Below, in pieces: positions 1 through 7,889 of a DNA stretch of 64,000 nt (its first letter is position 1; every line of letters starts with the position of its first letter). The stretch is from Tumebacillus_A lipolyticus. Lineage in GTDB: Bacteria; Bacillota; Bacilli; Tumebacillales; Tumebacillaceae. Position numbers and translations under genes: made by a program. The notes under the pieces are model-generated. The model saw only the letters and a list, made by a program, of their open reading frames with translations. It made no database searches and had not been told where the DNA came from. The stretch is taken from NCBI RefSeq assembly GCF_042682745.1, contig NZ_JBHUIO010000005.1, positions 620,001 through 684,000 on the forward strand, in the 5' to 3' direction.

Positions 1-825
1 GACGTCGAACAGGCCGTGCAGGTCGATCTGTTCCACCTGCGCCTTGACGAGCGACTCGCTTTGCTTCGCGCGCGGCGCTTCGAGGATCGGCCCCCCCTCC
101 GCCACCATCTCCCCTTTGATCAAGCTGAGCGTCTTGATCGAGATGTCGAGCTCTCTCGCCAACTCGTCAAATCTCGCCTGATCCTGAGCGGTGCGCCAAT
201 CTAAGAGCGAGGCGACATAGTAGTCTGCCTGCGGGTATTTTTGGTGCAGTTCGCGGATGATGTTCAGCGCGGTCTTGCCTGTCGTCATCTCATCATCGAC
301 CAGCACGATCGATTCGCCAGCCTGAACCGGATGTTCGGCGTAGCAGCGGTGAGCGGTCGCGTGGGAATGCTCCTCTTCAAAGCTGATCGAAGAGGTCAGC
401 TCGGGGATCAGCTCTCGCGTCGTGTGGACATAGCGACACCCCTCGGCAAACGCATCGTACATGCTGTGCCCCAAGGCGGTGGCCGTCTCCGCAAAGCCGA
501 TAAAGGCGAGCGGGCGAGGTGGCACCAAGCGATTGGCCTGCAGCTGCAGGTAGGCGCGCTTCGCCTGCGATCGATCGCGCAGCCCTTCGATGATCAACTC
601 GGTAGCAGGTGCTGGGCCGTTCAGTTCCCGCTGCAACAGCACGGCGAGCGCCGAGCCGCTCAGGAGGGAAACGTACGGATCGACAGCCAGATGCTTGCCC
701 AACACTTTGCTGACAAAAAGAAACGCCCGCTTCTTGTTGATCCGCGCTGCCATCGAAAACAGCGCATCGAGCGGCAGATCGAACGGGTTCTCCGTGACGG
801 TCACATGGACTTTCAGGTCCCCCAT
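1..825 (-). CDS. Ter-associated phosphoribosyltransferase (partial, runs off left edge)
   Basis: The frame is open from an ATG at 825 to the window edge, so 275 codons are visible and the C-terminus is missing. It begins MGDLKVHVTVTENPFDLP and carries a type I phosphoribosyltransferase PRPP loop, VLVDDEMTTGKT, near residue 175. Proteins of this kind (a PRTase followed by a TRSP-type domain) are known from the biosynthetic arm of tellurium-resistance (Ter) loci, and the gene follows the C-C lyase gene with a few bases between them. The exact substrate is unknown; synthesis of a nucleoside-like or modified compound has been proposed for the family. There is no clear ribosome binding site before the ATG, so translation is probably coupled to the upstream gene and the start is the least certain part. 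Confidence 0.75.
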   Translation of the reverse strand, partial: MGDLKVHVTVTENPFDLPLDALFSMAARINKKRAFLFVSKVLGKHLAVDPYVSLLSGSALAVLLQRELNGPAPATELIIEGLRDRSQAKRAYLQLQANRLVPPRPLAFIGFAETATALGHSMYDAFAEGCRYVHTTRELIPELTSSISFEEEHSHATAHRCYAEHPVQAGESIVLVDDEMTTGKTALNIIRELHQKYPQADYYVASLLDWRTAQDQARFDELARELDISIKTLSLIKGEMVAEGGPILEAPRAKQSESLVKAQVEQIDLHGLFDV

Positions 826-829
826 GATG

Positions 830-2017
830 TCATACGTATGCTTGTCCCTGCTTGCTGACTGGTGAGTGAAAGTTGTCCTGCTCATGTAACACCCCGTATA
901 CGTTAGCTTTGGCCAGGATTCGTTTGGCCCAGTTCAGGTGTGGTTTGACCTCGTTCATCTTGTTGGCGTACTCGCTCCTGACCACACCCTGCCGTCCATC
1001 TTGGCTCTGCACGATGCTGATCGCATCCAGATATTCTTCGCGCGTGACCGCATGAAGCGTCTGGACGATCCTGAGCTGGCTCGGATGGATCATCGTCTTC
1101 CCGACCAGCCCGTTCTCCTTGTCGAGCAGCACTTCGCGAATCAGTCCGCATTCGGCCGGATGGGTCGGTCGCAGCCTATATTGGCGAGCGATTCGCTCCA
1201 CCCGCTCTTCGGGCGGTGACAGCTCTGTCCCTCTGTGCGGAAAGTATTCCCACACCGGACCGGAGATCTGGTAGCCATCGCCAGCTCGCCCAAACGTGTT
1301 GATAATATCGGCGATGCAGTCGCGGATGACGGCGATGTCATAAATCGTGTGATGCACACTGCGCCGAACGCCAAACAGGCTGGAAAAATCGGTGGCGCCG
1401 ATGCGCACGTTCAGCACATAGTCTCGATAGCGATCGACGATCGCTTTGCTGCCTGCAAGCGTTACTGCTCGCTGCTCCAGATAGATGATCGATTCGCTTT
1501 CGAGGATCGGCGATCCGTAGAGCGTCGGTGCGCTCTGCTCTTTGTGCCGGTTGTACTCCTCAAGGATGCGAAAAAAGTCCTCGCCCCGCTCCGGCGTAAA
1601 CTTCGGAAAGAAAAAGCCGGTGATCAGCGCGACTCGCGCTTCGAAGCGCAAGATCATGCGCCGCATCTGTTCCGGGCTTCTGACGCGGACAAAGAGCAGC
1701 GGCACTCGATCTTCGGACAGCGCTCCGATCTCGACGTAGGAAGCCAACTTGAACAGCTGCTGCTGCAGCGACGCTTCGGCCGCTTCCACCTGATGATCGC
1801 CGATCGCATCCTCAAGATCGAACACCATCGCGACCAAGCCTTCATGCTTTTGATGCAGGATGTCCTCTGCGATCGTCTGCCGCGTGGCAGGAGAATAGAG
1901 GGCGGCTCCTGCCGCATAGGAGAGCATCTCTTTGCTCGAATGGTTGCAAAAAGGTGCGGGCTGTTTGTAAAACGCCGCCAGCGCTTCATCCTCAGATAAA
2001 TAGTTGAAGTATCTCAA
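830..2017 (-). CDS. HpcH/HpaI-CitE-like C-C bond lyase of Ter loci
   Basis: A 395-residue TIM-barrel protein beginning with TTG, preceded at good distance by AAGGGAG. The segment around residue 65 (AMVFDLEDAIGD) matches the Mg-binding acidic stretch of the HpcH/HpaI aldolase and citrate lyase beta family. The overall length and the N-terminal region fit the specialised C-C bond lyase found next to Ter genes rather than a metabolic citrate lyase. It is followed four bases later by the PRTase gene, so the two form a unit. A terminator separates them from terC, so they may have a promoter in the 95-base gap or depend on read-through. The substrate is not known. Confidence 0.75.
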   Translation of the reverse strand: MRYFNYLSEDEALAAFYKQPAPFCNHSSKEMLSYAAGAALYSPATRQTIAEDILHQKHEGLVAMVFDLEDAIGDHQVEAAEASLQQQLFKLASYVEIGALSEDRVPLLFVRVRSPEQMRRMILRFEARVALITGFFFPKFTPERGEDFFRILEEYNRHKEQSAPTLYGSPILESESIIYLEQRAVTLAGSKAIVDRYRDYVLNVRIGATDFSSLFGVRRSVHHTIYDIAVIRDCIADIINTFGRAGDGYQISGPVWEYFPHRGTELSPPEERVERIARQYRLRPTHPAECGLIREVLLDKENGLVGKTMIHPSQLRIVQTLHAVTREEYLDAISIVQSQDGRQGVVRSEYANKMNEVKPHLNWAKRILAKANVYGVLHEQDNFHSPVSKQGQAYV

Positions 2018-2050
2018 AGGACTGTCTCCCTTCTTACCTTTGCGTGACGT

Positions 2051-2082
2051 AGAAAAAAAAATCTCTCTTTTGAGGAGAGATT
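2051..2082 (-). terminator. Rho-independent terminator after terC
   Basis: On the minus strand, AATCTCTC and GAGAGATT form a stem around a short loop and are followed by a run of nine T. It lies 30 bases beyond the terC stop codon and before the C-C lyase gene. Confidence 0.8.
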
Positions 2083-2112
2083 AGATTCGATCTGGATGAT
2101 GAAGGAAGGGAG

Positions 2113-2844
2113 TTACTCTGCTGTCTTTTTCTTGCGGATGGAGCTGTAGATCATCGTGCCGATAAACACTGCGATCAGGATGCTGAAGAATGCGATGTGC
2201 GACAGTTCGAAGCCGAAAACAGCAGCCATCATCTTCCCTGCGATGATCGCGATCAGGATGAAAGCGGTCGTCTCAAGCTCTGGGAACTTATCGATCAGCT
2301 TGAGGAAGATCTGTGCGACACCGCGCATCATCAGAACGCCCAAGATCCCGCCGAGGAACAAGACCCAGACTTGGTTGCTGATCCCGAATGCTGCGATTAC
2401 GCTGTCGATGCTGAACGCGATGTCCATCAGCTCGACCATCAGGACCGTCTTCCAGAAGGAGAGCGGCTTGTTTTTCACATCGTCCTCATCTCCGCCCTTG
2501 AACAGCCCTTTATAGGCGATGTAGAAGAGGTAGAGTGCCCCTGCGACCTTGACCGGCGTAAACGTGACGAGATAGGTGCCGAGACCGATCGCCAGGAAGC
2601 GGAAGACGTATGCGCCGAGAATCCCGTAGAACAGCGCGCGCTTCTGCTGCTCTTTCGGCAGGTGTTTGACCATGACGGCGAGAACGAGCGCGTTGTCTGC
2701 GGAGAGCAATCCTTCGAGCAGAATCAGGCTGGCGATGATCCCCCAGTTTACCGGATCGGAGAGCGCACCTGTGATGTCTGCCCATGAAAAGAAGTGCCCA
2801 TAGTTCTCAACGGCACTTTGAAAAAAGTTAGTTAGCCAATCCAT
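2113..2844 (-). CDS. terC: TerC family integral membrane protein
   Basis: A multi-pass membrane protein of 243 residues with the TerC family pattern, including SADNALVLAVMVKHLP in an early helix and the second acidic helix segment ELMDIAFSIDSVIAAFG. TerC proteins are thought to act in metal-ion handling at the membrane and to work with TerD proteins. The start chosen is the ATG at 2844, because GGAGGA lies eight bases before it; an in-frame ATG five codons upstream would leave that site inside the gene. It follows the double-TerD gene by 24 bases and ends the upstream Ter operon. Confidence 0.88.
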   Translation of the reverse strand: MDWLTNFFQSAVENYGHFFSWADITGALSDPVNWGIIASLILLEGLLSADNALVLAVMVKHLPKEQQKRALFYGILGAYVFRFLAIGLGTYLVTFTPVKVAGALYLFYIAYKGLFKGGDEDDVKNKPLSFWKTVLMVELMDIAFSIDSVIAAFGISNQVWVLFLGGILGVLMMRGVAQIFLKLIDKFPELETTAFILIAIIAGKMMAAVFGFELSHIAFFSILIAVFIGTMIYSSIRKKKTAE

Positions 2845-2868
2845 TCTGGATTCCTCCATCTGTTTTGA

Positions 2869-4128
2869 TTACTTGCTGGCCGTTTTCCACTTCATGCCCC
2901 ACCCAAACGCTTTGTCCAATTCGCGATGCCCGGGGAAGAACTGCACCAGCCGCTCAATGCTGAGCGTCTCATCGTTGACGTTTTGAATCATCGCGATCGC
3001 ACACATCGCTTTGCCGTTATCATGCTCGTTTAGATTCACGATGATATCCGGCCCACCCTGCTGCTTGATCGTGACGACGCCGTCTGCGTCCGACCATCTG
3101 GTGACGCCGGAGTAGATGAAAGTGAAGACGAGCAAACGCTTAAACTCCTTGAGCTTGTTGCCGTTGATGCGCAGGTTTTCGCCCGTCTTGACCGTTCCCG
3201 TCCGGTCATCCCCGTCCAGCGAGATGTAGGGAGAGGACGTCAGCGAGCCAAAGCTGTTGCCGAGCGCTTGGATCAGACCTTTCTGACCGTTTTTCAGCTC
3301 GTACAAGCAGGCGAGATCCAAGTCGATCGCCGCGCTCTTGCGGAAAAATCCACCGCCGCCCTGGCTTTGGTTCCAGTTGAGGTTGACCAGAATCTCGCCC
3401 AGATTCCCCGCCTTCTTTTGGAGGTTGATCTTCTCCCCCCGCTTCTTCAGCTCAATCTTCGTCAGATTGACCGCCGGGGTCGGCTCTGGCTTGGGCTCAG
3501 GTTTTGGTTCTGGTTTCGGCACCGGTCTCGGCTCAGGTCTTGGTTCTGGCTTCGGTGCAGGTTGACGCGCTTCCGGCTCCGCTTCGACGTCGATGCCAAA
3601 GTTGCCGCAGAGCGCCTTGAGGCCATCGGTAAAGCCTGCGCCGACCGCGTTGAACTTCCATTCGCCGTTATATCTGTACAACTCTCCGATGACCACAGCC
3701 GTCTCCACGGAGAATAGATTTTCGAGGTCAAAGCGAAGCAGTTCTTGTCCTGTCGAATCGTTCTGCATGCGGATGTACATGTTTCCAACGGAGCCGAAGC
3801 TTTGGCCCCGCTTCTCACCCTCATGAATGGTCAGGGAGAAGGCGATCTTCTCTACTTGTGCAGGAATCAGGCCGAGGTTGATCTTGAACTGCTTTTGATC
3901 CCCTTGGTTCGGTGCATCCAGGTAGGAGATAAAAGGAGTGGAAGGATTGTTGTAGAAAATCAGATCTTCATCCTTCGATACTTTGCCGTCCGCACGCAAG
4001 AGAAAGGCGGACGTATCGAGTTCGAGTTGAGCCGATGCGTTCCAGCCGATGCCCACAACGATCTGCGTGAGTCCTGGCGTGGGCTTGGTCAGGTCAGCTC
4101 GCTGACCTTTCACAACTCTAACGGTCAT
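2869..4128 (-). CDS. Tandem TerD-domain protein with proline-rich linker
   Basis: A 419-residue protein with two TerD-like beta-sandwich domains, roughly residues 1-185 and 225-415, joined by a linker of repeated PEP/PKP units (about residues 190-220). The first domain has the family start (VVKGQRADLTKPTPGL), but its calcium-site stretch reads LELDTSAF where the neighbouring single-domain proteins have DFDLDASAF, so metal binding may be altered. The second domain is more divergent and resembles TerA-type domains. The ATG is preceded by GGGTGAG. It is cytoplasmic by appearance, with no signal peptide or membrane helix. Confidence 0.82.
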   Translation of the reverse strand: MTVRVVKGQRADLTKPTPGLTQIVVGIGWNASAQLELDTSAFLLRADGKVSKDEDLIFYNNPSTPFISYLDAPNQGDQKQFKINLGLIPAQVEKIAFSLTIHEGEKRGQSFGSVGNMYIRMQNDSTGQELLRFDLENLFSVETAVVIGELYRYNGEWKFNAVGAGFTDGLKALCGNFGIDVEAEPEARQPAPKPEPRPEPRPVPKPEPKPEPKPEPTPAVNLTKIELKKRGEKINLQKKAGNLGEILVNLNWNQSQGGGGFFRKSAAIDLDLACLYELKNGQKGLIQALGNSFGSLTSSPYISLDGDDRTGTVKTGENLRINGNKLKEFKRLLVFTFIYSGVTRWSDADGVVTIKQQGGPDIIVNLNEHDNGKAMCAIAMIQNVNDETLSIERLVQFFPGHRELDKAFGWGMKWKTASK

Positions 4129-4196
4129 TTGATCTCACCCTTCAACGAGAAATAGAGGGGGTGGCAGTTTGCGCCGCCACTCCCTTTTTGCATGGC

Positions 4197-4778
4197 TTAT
4201 TGAGCGTCCAGACCATAGTTTTTGCAGAGCGCTTGCAGACCGCCAGAAAAACCGCTGCCGATCGCTTGGAATTTCCAGTCGCTGCCGTGGCGGTACAGCT
4301 CGCAGATCACGACTGCCGTCTCGACGGAGAACTCTTCTCCCAGATCGAAGCGCAGCACTTCGCGGTTCGTCTGCTCGTCCACCACGCGAACGAACGCGTT
4401 CGACACCTGTCCGAAGTTTTGCCCGCGCGCGGCCGCATCGTGGATCGTCACCGTGATCCCGATCCGGTGGATGTTCGGCGGGACTGCGCTCAGATCGACT
4501 TTGAGCTGCTCATCATCGCCATCGCCTTCCCCCGTCCGGTTGTCCCCCGTATGTTCGACCGACCCGTTGCCGCCCGTCAGGTTGTTGTAGAACACAAAAT
4601 CTTGAATCCCTTTCGCTTTGCCATCCTCATGGAGCAAAAATGCGGATGCATCCAGATCGAAATCGTGCCCACCGTTGTACTTGTTGGTATCCCACCCAAG
4701 GCCGATGATCACTTTGGACAAACCTGGGTTCGTCTTGGTCAAATCGATTCGTTGTCCTTTTGCAAGGCTGATCGTCAT
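4197..4778 (-). CDS. terD: TerD family protein (copy 3)
   Basis: A 193-residue single TerD domain starting MTISLAKGQRIDLTKTN, with the calcium-binding motif DFDLDASAF and the conserved NLTGGNGSVEHTGDNRTGEG loop. GAGGGA precedes the ATG. It is one of three tandem paralogues that differ enough at the DNA level to be old duplications. TerD proteins bind calcium and confer tolerance to tellurite, phage or colicin in other bacteria; the exact role here is not readable from the sequence. Confidence 0.9.
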   Translation of the reverse strand: MTISLAKGQRIDLTKTNPGLSKVIIGLGWDTNKYNGGHDFDLDASAFLLHEDGKAKGIQDFVFYNNLTGGNGSVEHTGDNRTGEGDGDDEQLKVDLSAVPPNIHRIGITVTIHDAAARGQNFGQVSNAFVRVVDEQTNREVLRFDLGEEFSVETAVVICELYRHGSDWKFQAIGSGFSGGLQALCKNYGLDAQ

Positions 4779-4856
4779 CGTTTTCCCTCGCTCTCCATAG
4801 CATGATCGTGAAAAGCGGGAGCTGCCAAAAGAGCAGCCCCCGATGTTCTTGCCTGA

Positions 4857-5438
4857 TTAGGCAATGCTCAGACCGTAGTCGCGGCACAGTCCACCCAGGC
4901 CATCGCGGTAGCCGCTGCCGATCGCGTTAAACTTCCACTCGCCGTTGTGGCGGTACAGCTCGCCGACGACAACTGCCGTCTCCACCGAGAAGTCCTCGCC
5001 GAGGTCGAAGCGGATCAGCTCTTGGTCGTTCGCTTCGTTCACGATGCGAACGTATGCGTTCGACACTTGTCCGAAGTTTTGGCCGCGCGAATCCGCATCG
5101 TGGATCGTGATGCAGAACGCAACTTTTTCCACGTCCGCCGGAACGCTTGCCAGATCGATCTTGATCTGCTCATCATCTCCATCGCCTTCGCCCGTTCTGT
5201 TGTCGCCGGTGTGCACGATCGAGCCGTTCTCGTTTTGCGGGTTGTTGTAGAAGATGAAGTCTTTCTCGGAGTTCACTTTGCCCGCACCGTTGGCGCTGAA
5301 CACAGATGCATCGAGGTCGAAATCGCTGCCGCCGTCATATTTGTTCGTGTCCCAACCCAAGCCTACGACCACTTTGGTCAGGCCAGGATTCGTTTTGGTC
5401 AGGTCTACCTTTTGCCCTTTAGAGAGAGAGATTGCCAT
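4857..5438 (-). CDS. terD: TerD family protein (copy 2)
   Basis: A 193-residue TerD domain with DFDLDASVF and the GDNRTGEGDGDDEQ acidic loop; it is the closest of the set to classical TerD/TerE. The ATG at 5438 is chosen over a TTG two codons upstream because AAGGGG is better spaced from it. It lies about 80 bases before the next TerD gene and has no terminator between, consistent with one transcript. Confidence 0.9.
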   Translation of the reverse strand: MAISLSKGQKVDLTKTNPGLTKVVVGLGWDTNKYDGGSDFDLDASVFSANGAGKVNSEKDFIFYNNPQNENGSIVHTGDNRTGEGDGDDEQIKIDLASVPADVEKVAFCITIHDADSRGQNFGQVSNAYVRIVNEANDQELIRFDLGEDFSVETAVVVGELYRHNGEWKFNAIGSGYRDGLGGLCRDYGLSIA

Positions 5439-5474
5439 CGTCAAAAACCCCTTTTCATTTGGTTGGATTGGGAG

Positions 5475-6077
5475 TTACTTGTACTTTGCAGCCAGCAGAT
5501 CGATATGGGCAGCATGCGTGCCTTCACCGATCGCGTTAAACTTCCACTCGCCGTTGTGGCGGTAGATTTCGGCGACGATCAGCGCCGTCTTGCCCGAGTG
5601 GTCATCAGACAGGTTGAAGCGCACCAGCTCCTGATCGTTCGCTCTGTTGACCACACGGATAAACGCCTGCTTGATCATGCCAAAATCCTGTCCTCTGCTT
5701 TCGCATTGGTAGATGTTGACCACCATCAGGATCTTATGTACGTTTGCGGGAACTTTGTTCAGATCGACAAAGATCTGCTCGTCGTCGCCATCGCCTTCCC
5801 CTGTCAGGTTGTCACCGGAGTGAACGACCGAGTTGCAAGGGCTTTGCTTGTTGTAGAAGCAGACCAAGTTTTTGCCGTCCGTCAGCTTACCGTTCGCATC
5901 GAGCAACAGCGCCGAAGCGTCGCAGTCGATGTTCATCTCCGCCTTCTTCTTAAAGCCGAACAGCCCCTTCTTGGTCACTTCGACCGGGTCCCAGCCCAAG
6001 CCGACGATCAGGTTGGTCAGACCGGCGTTCGACTTGGTCAGATCGATTTTTTGACCTTTTACGAGAGAGATTGCCAT
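5475..6077 (-). CDS. terD: TerD family protein (copy 1)
   Basis: A 200-residue TerD-type protein. It has the family start MAISLVKGQKIDLTKSNAGL and the loop SGDNLTGEGDGDDEQ, plus an insertion near residue 40 (GLFGFKKKAEM). Its metal-site stretch is INCDASALL-like (NIDCDASALLL) rather than DFDLDASAF, so it is a diverged paralogue. A strong site, AAAGGAGGTGA, lies eight bases before the ATG; the upstream in-frame GTG is therefore rejected. About 190 bases separate it from the vWA gene. Confidence 0.87.
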   Translation of the reverse strand: MAISLVKGQKIDLTKSNAGLTNLIVGLGWDPVEVTKKGLFGFKKKAEMNIDCDASALLLDANGKLTDGKNLVCFYNKQSPCNSVVHSGDNLTGEGDGDDEQIFVDLNKVPANVHKILMVVNIYQCESRGQDFGMIKQAFIRVVNRANDQELVRFNLSDDHSGKTALIVAEIYRHNGEWKFNAIGEGTHAAHIDLLAAKYK

Positions 6078-6266
6078 ATGGGTCACCTCCTTTCAACCTT
6101 TCTTTCGGTCACACCTATCTACATGAAAGCGAGTCGCTGATCTTTTTCCTAAAATATCCACATTCTTCTATCATTCCACTCTGTGCAAAAGCTATTCTTC
6201 GATCCAGACTGCCACCGCGCATCGGTGATGATGTCGCAGGTGTTCCGATCGAATTGAGCCTGCCGC

Positions 6267-7034
6267 TTACTTGATCAGCGCTTTCTCCTTCGCTTCCTTC
6301 AGCCAAGCGGGGAATTCATTTAACAGTTGGTCGTACAGCTGGTCGTCGGTGATCTTATCCAGCTTCGGCACTTTGAAGAAGTTCGCGTTGTCGATAAACC
6401 GCCCATCCAGGTTGTCCAGCTTGTCCAAATAGGCAAAACCGCTGTTGCCAACGCCTACGAACTGCCAGAAGATGCCCAGCTTCGACACTTCGGTGATCAT
6501 CTTGGTCGTCTCATCTTTGTCCTGGTTGTCCCCGTCTGTGATGAACAGCACGTAGACCGGCTCTTCATTGCGATACTTCGATGTGTCGACCGAGATTCCT
6601 TTTTTGGCGCCGAATCCAAAAAAGCCCTTCTTCTCCACGCTGACCGCGCCGGGGAAATAGTGGTCGGCAACCCGCTTGATCACACCGCCGTAGCGAGTGC
6701 CCCCTTCCAGCGCATAGCGGGACAAGATCTCGCGATCCACAAATTGAAAGAAGTTCGATTGCTCGATCTCGCCCACTTCATAATCTTTCACGCCGAACAG
6801 AAACACGTCGGCCGCACAGTTGTCATCGAAGTTCATGGCGAGCGCCAACAGCTTCTCGGTCACATCCTGCACGACGCCTCTGCGGTACAGCTCCTGCATC
6901 GATCCGGAGATGTCCAAGCAGAGAGCGACGCGAGCTTTCTGACTGCCCAATCCTTTTTTCGCCAATGAGATGTTCGCTTTTTTGCTGAGGTCGATCAGGT
7001 TCGCTTCTGCCTTCTTTTTCAGGTCTATGCTCAT
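6267..7034 (-). CDS. Ter-associated von Willebrand factor A protein (TerF-like)
   Basis: A 255-residue vWA protein with a complete MIDAS motif, DISGS, at residues 41-45, and later acidic and threonine residues (EGGTRYGG, FITDGDNQDKDET) at the usual positions. Such proteins accompany TerD in Gram-positive and Gram-negative Ter loci and are thought to scaffold metal-dependent complexes. AAGGGAGGC precedes the ATG. It is the first gene of the Ter operon on this strand. Confidence 0.85.
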   Translation of the reverse strand: MSIDLKKKAEANLIDLSKKANISLAKKGLGSQKARVALCLDISGSMQELYRRGVVQDVTEKLLALAMNFDDNCAADVFLFGVKDYEVGEIEQSNFFQFVDREILSRYALEGGTRYGGVIKRVADHYFPGAVSVEKKGFFGFGAKKGISVDTSKYRNEEPVYVLFITDGDNQDKDETTKMITEVSKLGIFWQFVGVGNSGFAYLDKLDNLDGRFIDNANFFKVPKLDKITDDQLYDQLLNEFPAWLKEAKEKALIK

Positions 7035-7071
7035 CAGACTGCCTCCCTTGCGAGCAACTTTTTTATGATTA

Positions 7072-7100
7072 GTTCTATGGTACTACAGTTTCTTCGACAA
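7072..7100 (-). promoter_or_regulatory. Possible promoter of the Ter operon
   Basis: In an AT-rich stretch before the vWA gene, TTGTCG and TAGAAC lie 17 bases apart on the minus strand. The -10 box is a weak match, so an alternative sigma factor or another site is equally possible. Confidence 0.33.
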
Positions 7101-7189
7101 ATATATACTAATTTTGCCATTAATTTTGAATTATGACTAATTAATTGTGTCTTGGTGTTTTCCTCGGGCGCAATAACTTGATAAGCGAT

Positions 7190-7237
7190 GAAAAAGGGAC
7201 AGCAGAAAAGGCGGGGCCGTCCGCCATTCTGCTGTCC
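7190..7237 (-). terminator. Strong hairpin terminator downstream of the cobalamin riboswitch
   Basis: GGACAGCAGAA pairs perfectly with TTCTGCTGTCC, and a second GGCGG/CCGCC stem nests inside. On the minus strand the stem is followed by CTTTTTC. It closes the transcript coming from the riboswitch before the Ter operon begins. Confidence 0.7.
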
Positions 7238-7459
7238 GTCTGTGCGTGTGCAACGCCTGCGCGGACGATCGCCTGCGCTGCGCAGAGTTGTAAGGTTTCA
7301 AGCGTTTTCAAGCGTGGGAAAGCCTGACTTACCGCGCACACTCGCCTCGCAGTTCCTCCCTGCGCCTCATCCTAATCTGGTAGCGCCCTTGCGCCTGTTC
7401 AAACTGCTCGCGCTGCTCACCGCGCGCCAAGCGCACCCGAAACAAAAAGGGTTGCCCCA

Positions 7460-7489
7460 AACAAGAAAACCCCAACCAAGGGTTGGGGG
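7460..7489 (-). terminator. Riboswitch expression-platform terminator
   Basis: CCCCAACC and GGTTGGGG form an eight-pair stem with a three-base loop, followed on the minus strand by TTTTCTTG. It lies about 90 bases beyond the 3' end of the cobalamin aptamer, the usual place for a regulated terminator. Confidence 0.65.
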
Positions 7490-7576
7490 AATGTGCAACA
7501 TGAAGAGAACGACACAAAACGGCTGGTCGTCTCATCCGCACACCGCTCCTTTCCGCGAAGGCATTCTGGTGTAGCA

Positions 7577-7745
7577 AGCGAGGTAGGTCTCCTGGCTCCC
7601 GGATCATCGCGTTCTCTGGTCTTCCCCGATCGCTGATCGAGTGACTTCGCTGAGAGATTACTCCCCGGTTACAGTGGCGGGACCGCTCGGGATTTGCACC
7701 CGATTCCCTGTTACCCCTCGTGCGTTGGACGAGGGCACCTCGCTG
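7577..7745 (-). promoter_or_regulatory. Cobalamin riboswitch
   Basis: On the minus strand the conserved core elements appear in order: GGTGC near the 5' end, GGGAATC, GGTGCAAATCCCGAGCG, GTCCCGCCACTGTAA, GGAAGACC, and the B12-box region GAGCCAGGAGACCTACCT. The closing helix is intact (AGCGAGGT pairs with ACCTCGCT). It should sense adenosylcobalamin or a related corrinoid. No gene with a cobalamin-linked function follows on this strand; the next gene is the vWA gene, more than 500 bases away and beyond two terminators. Confidence 0.93.
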
Positions 7746-7768
7746 CTGGTCGATTTACTTGTCGGTTC

Positions 7769-7798
7769 CGTATAGATACTTCGCACTTCGGTCAGCAA
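7769..7798 (-). promoter_or_regulatory. Candidate promoter of the riboswitch transcript
   Basis: TTGCTG and TATACG lie 18 bases apart on the minus strand, about 25 bases before the aptamer. The match is moderate. Confidence 0.35.
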
Positions 7799-7889
7799 AT
7801 CCTTTTTCAGTCTGACGAGCAGTAAAGTTCTTTCAATTCTTTCACACTTGACGTAAGCTGTGAGTACCGAAAACAGTGAGGAGGGCAAC

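Noticed and set aside
7329..7607. Minus-strand 92-codon frame after the cobalamin riboswitch
   Set aside because: It begins within the aptamer, crosses the terminator and has no ribosome binding site.
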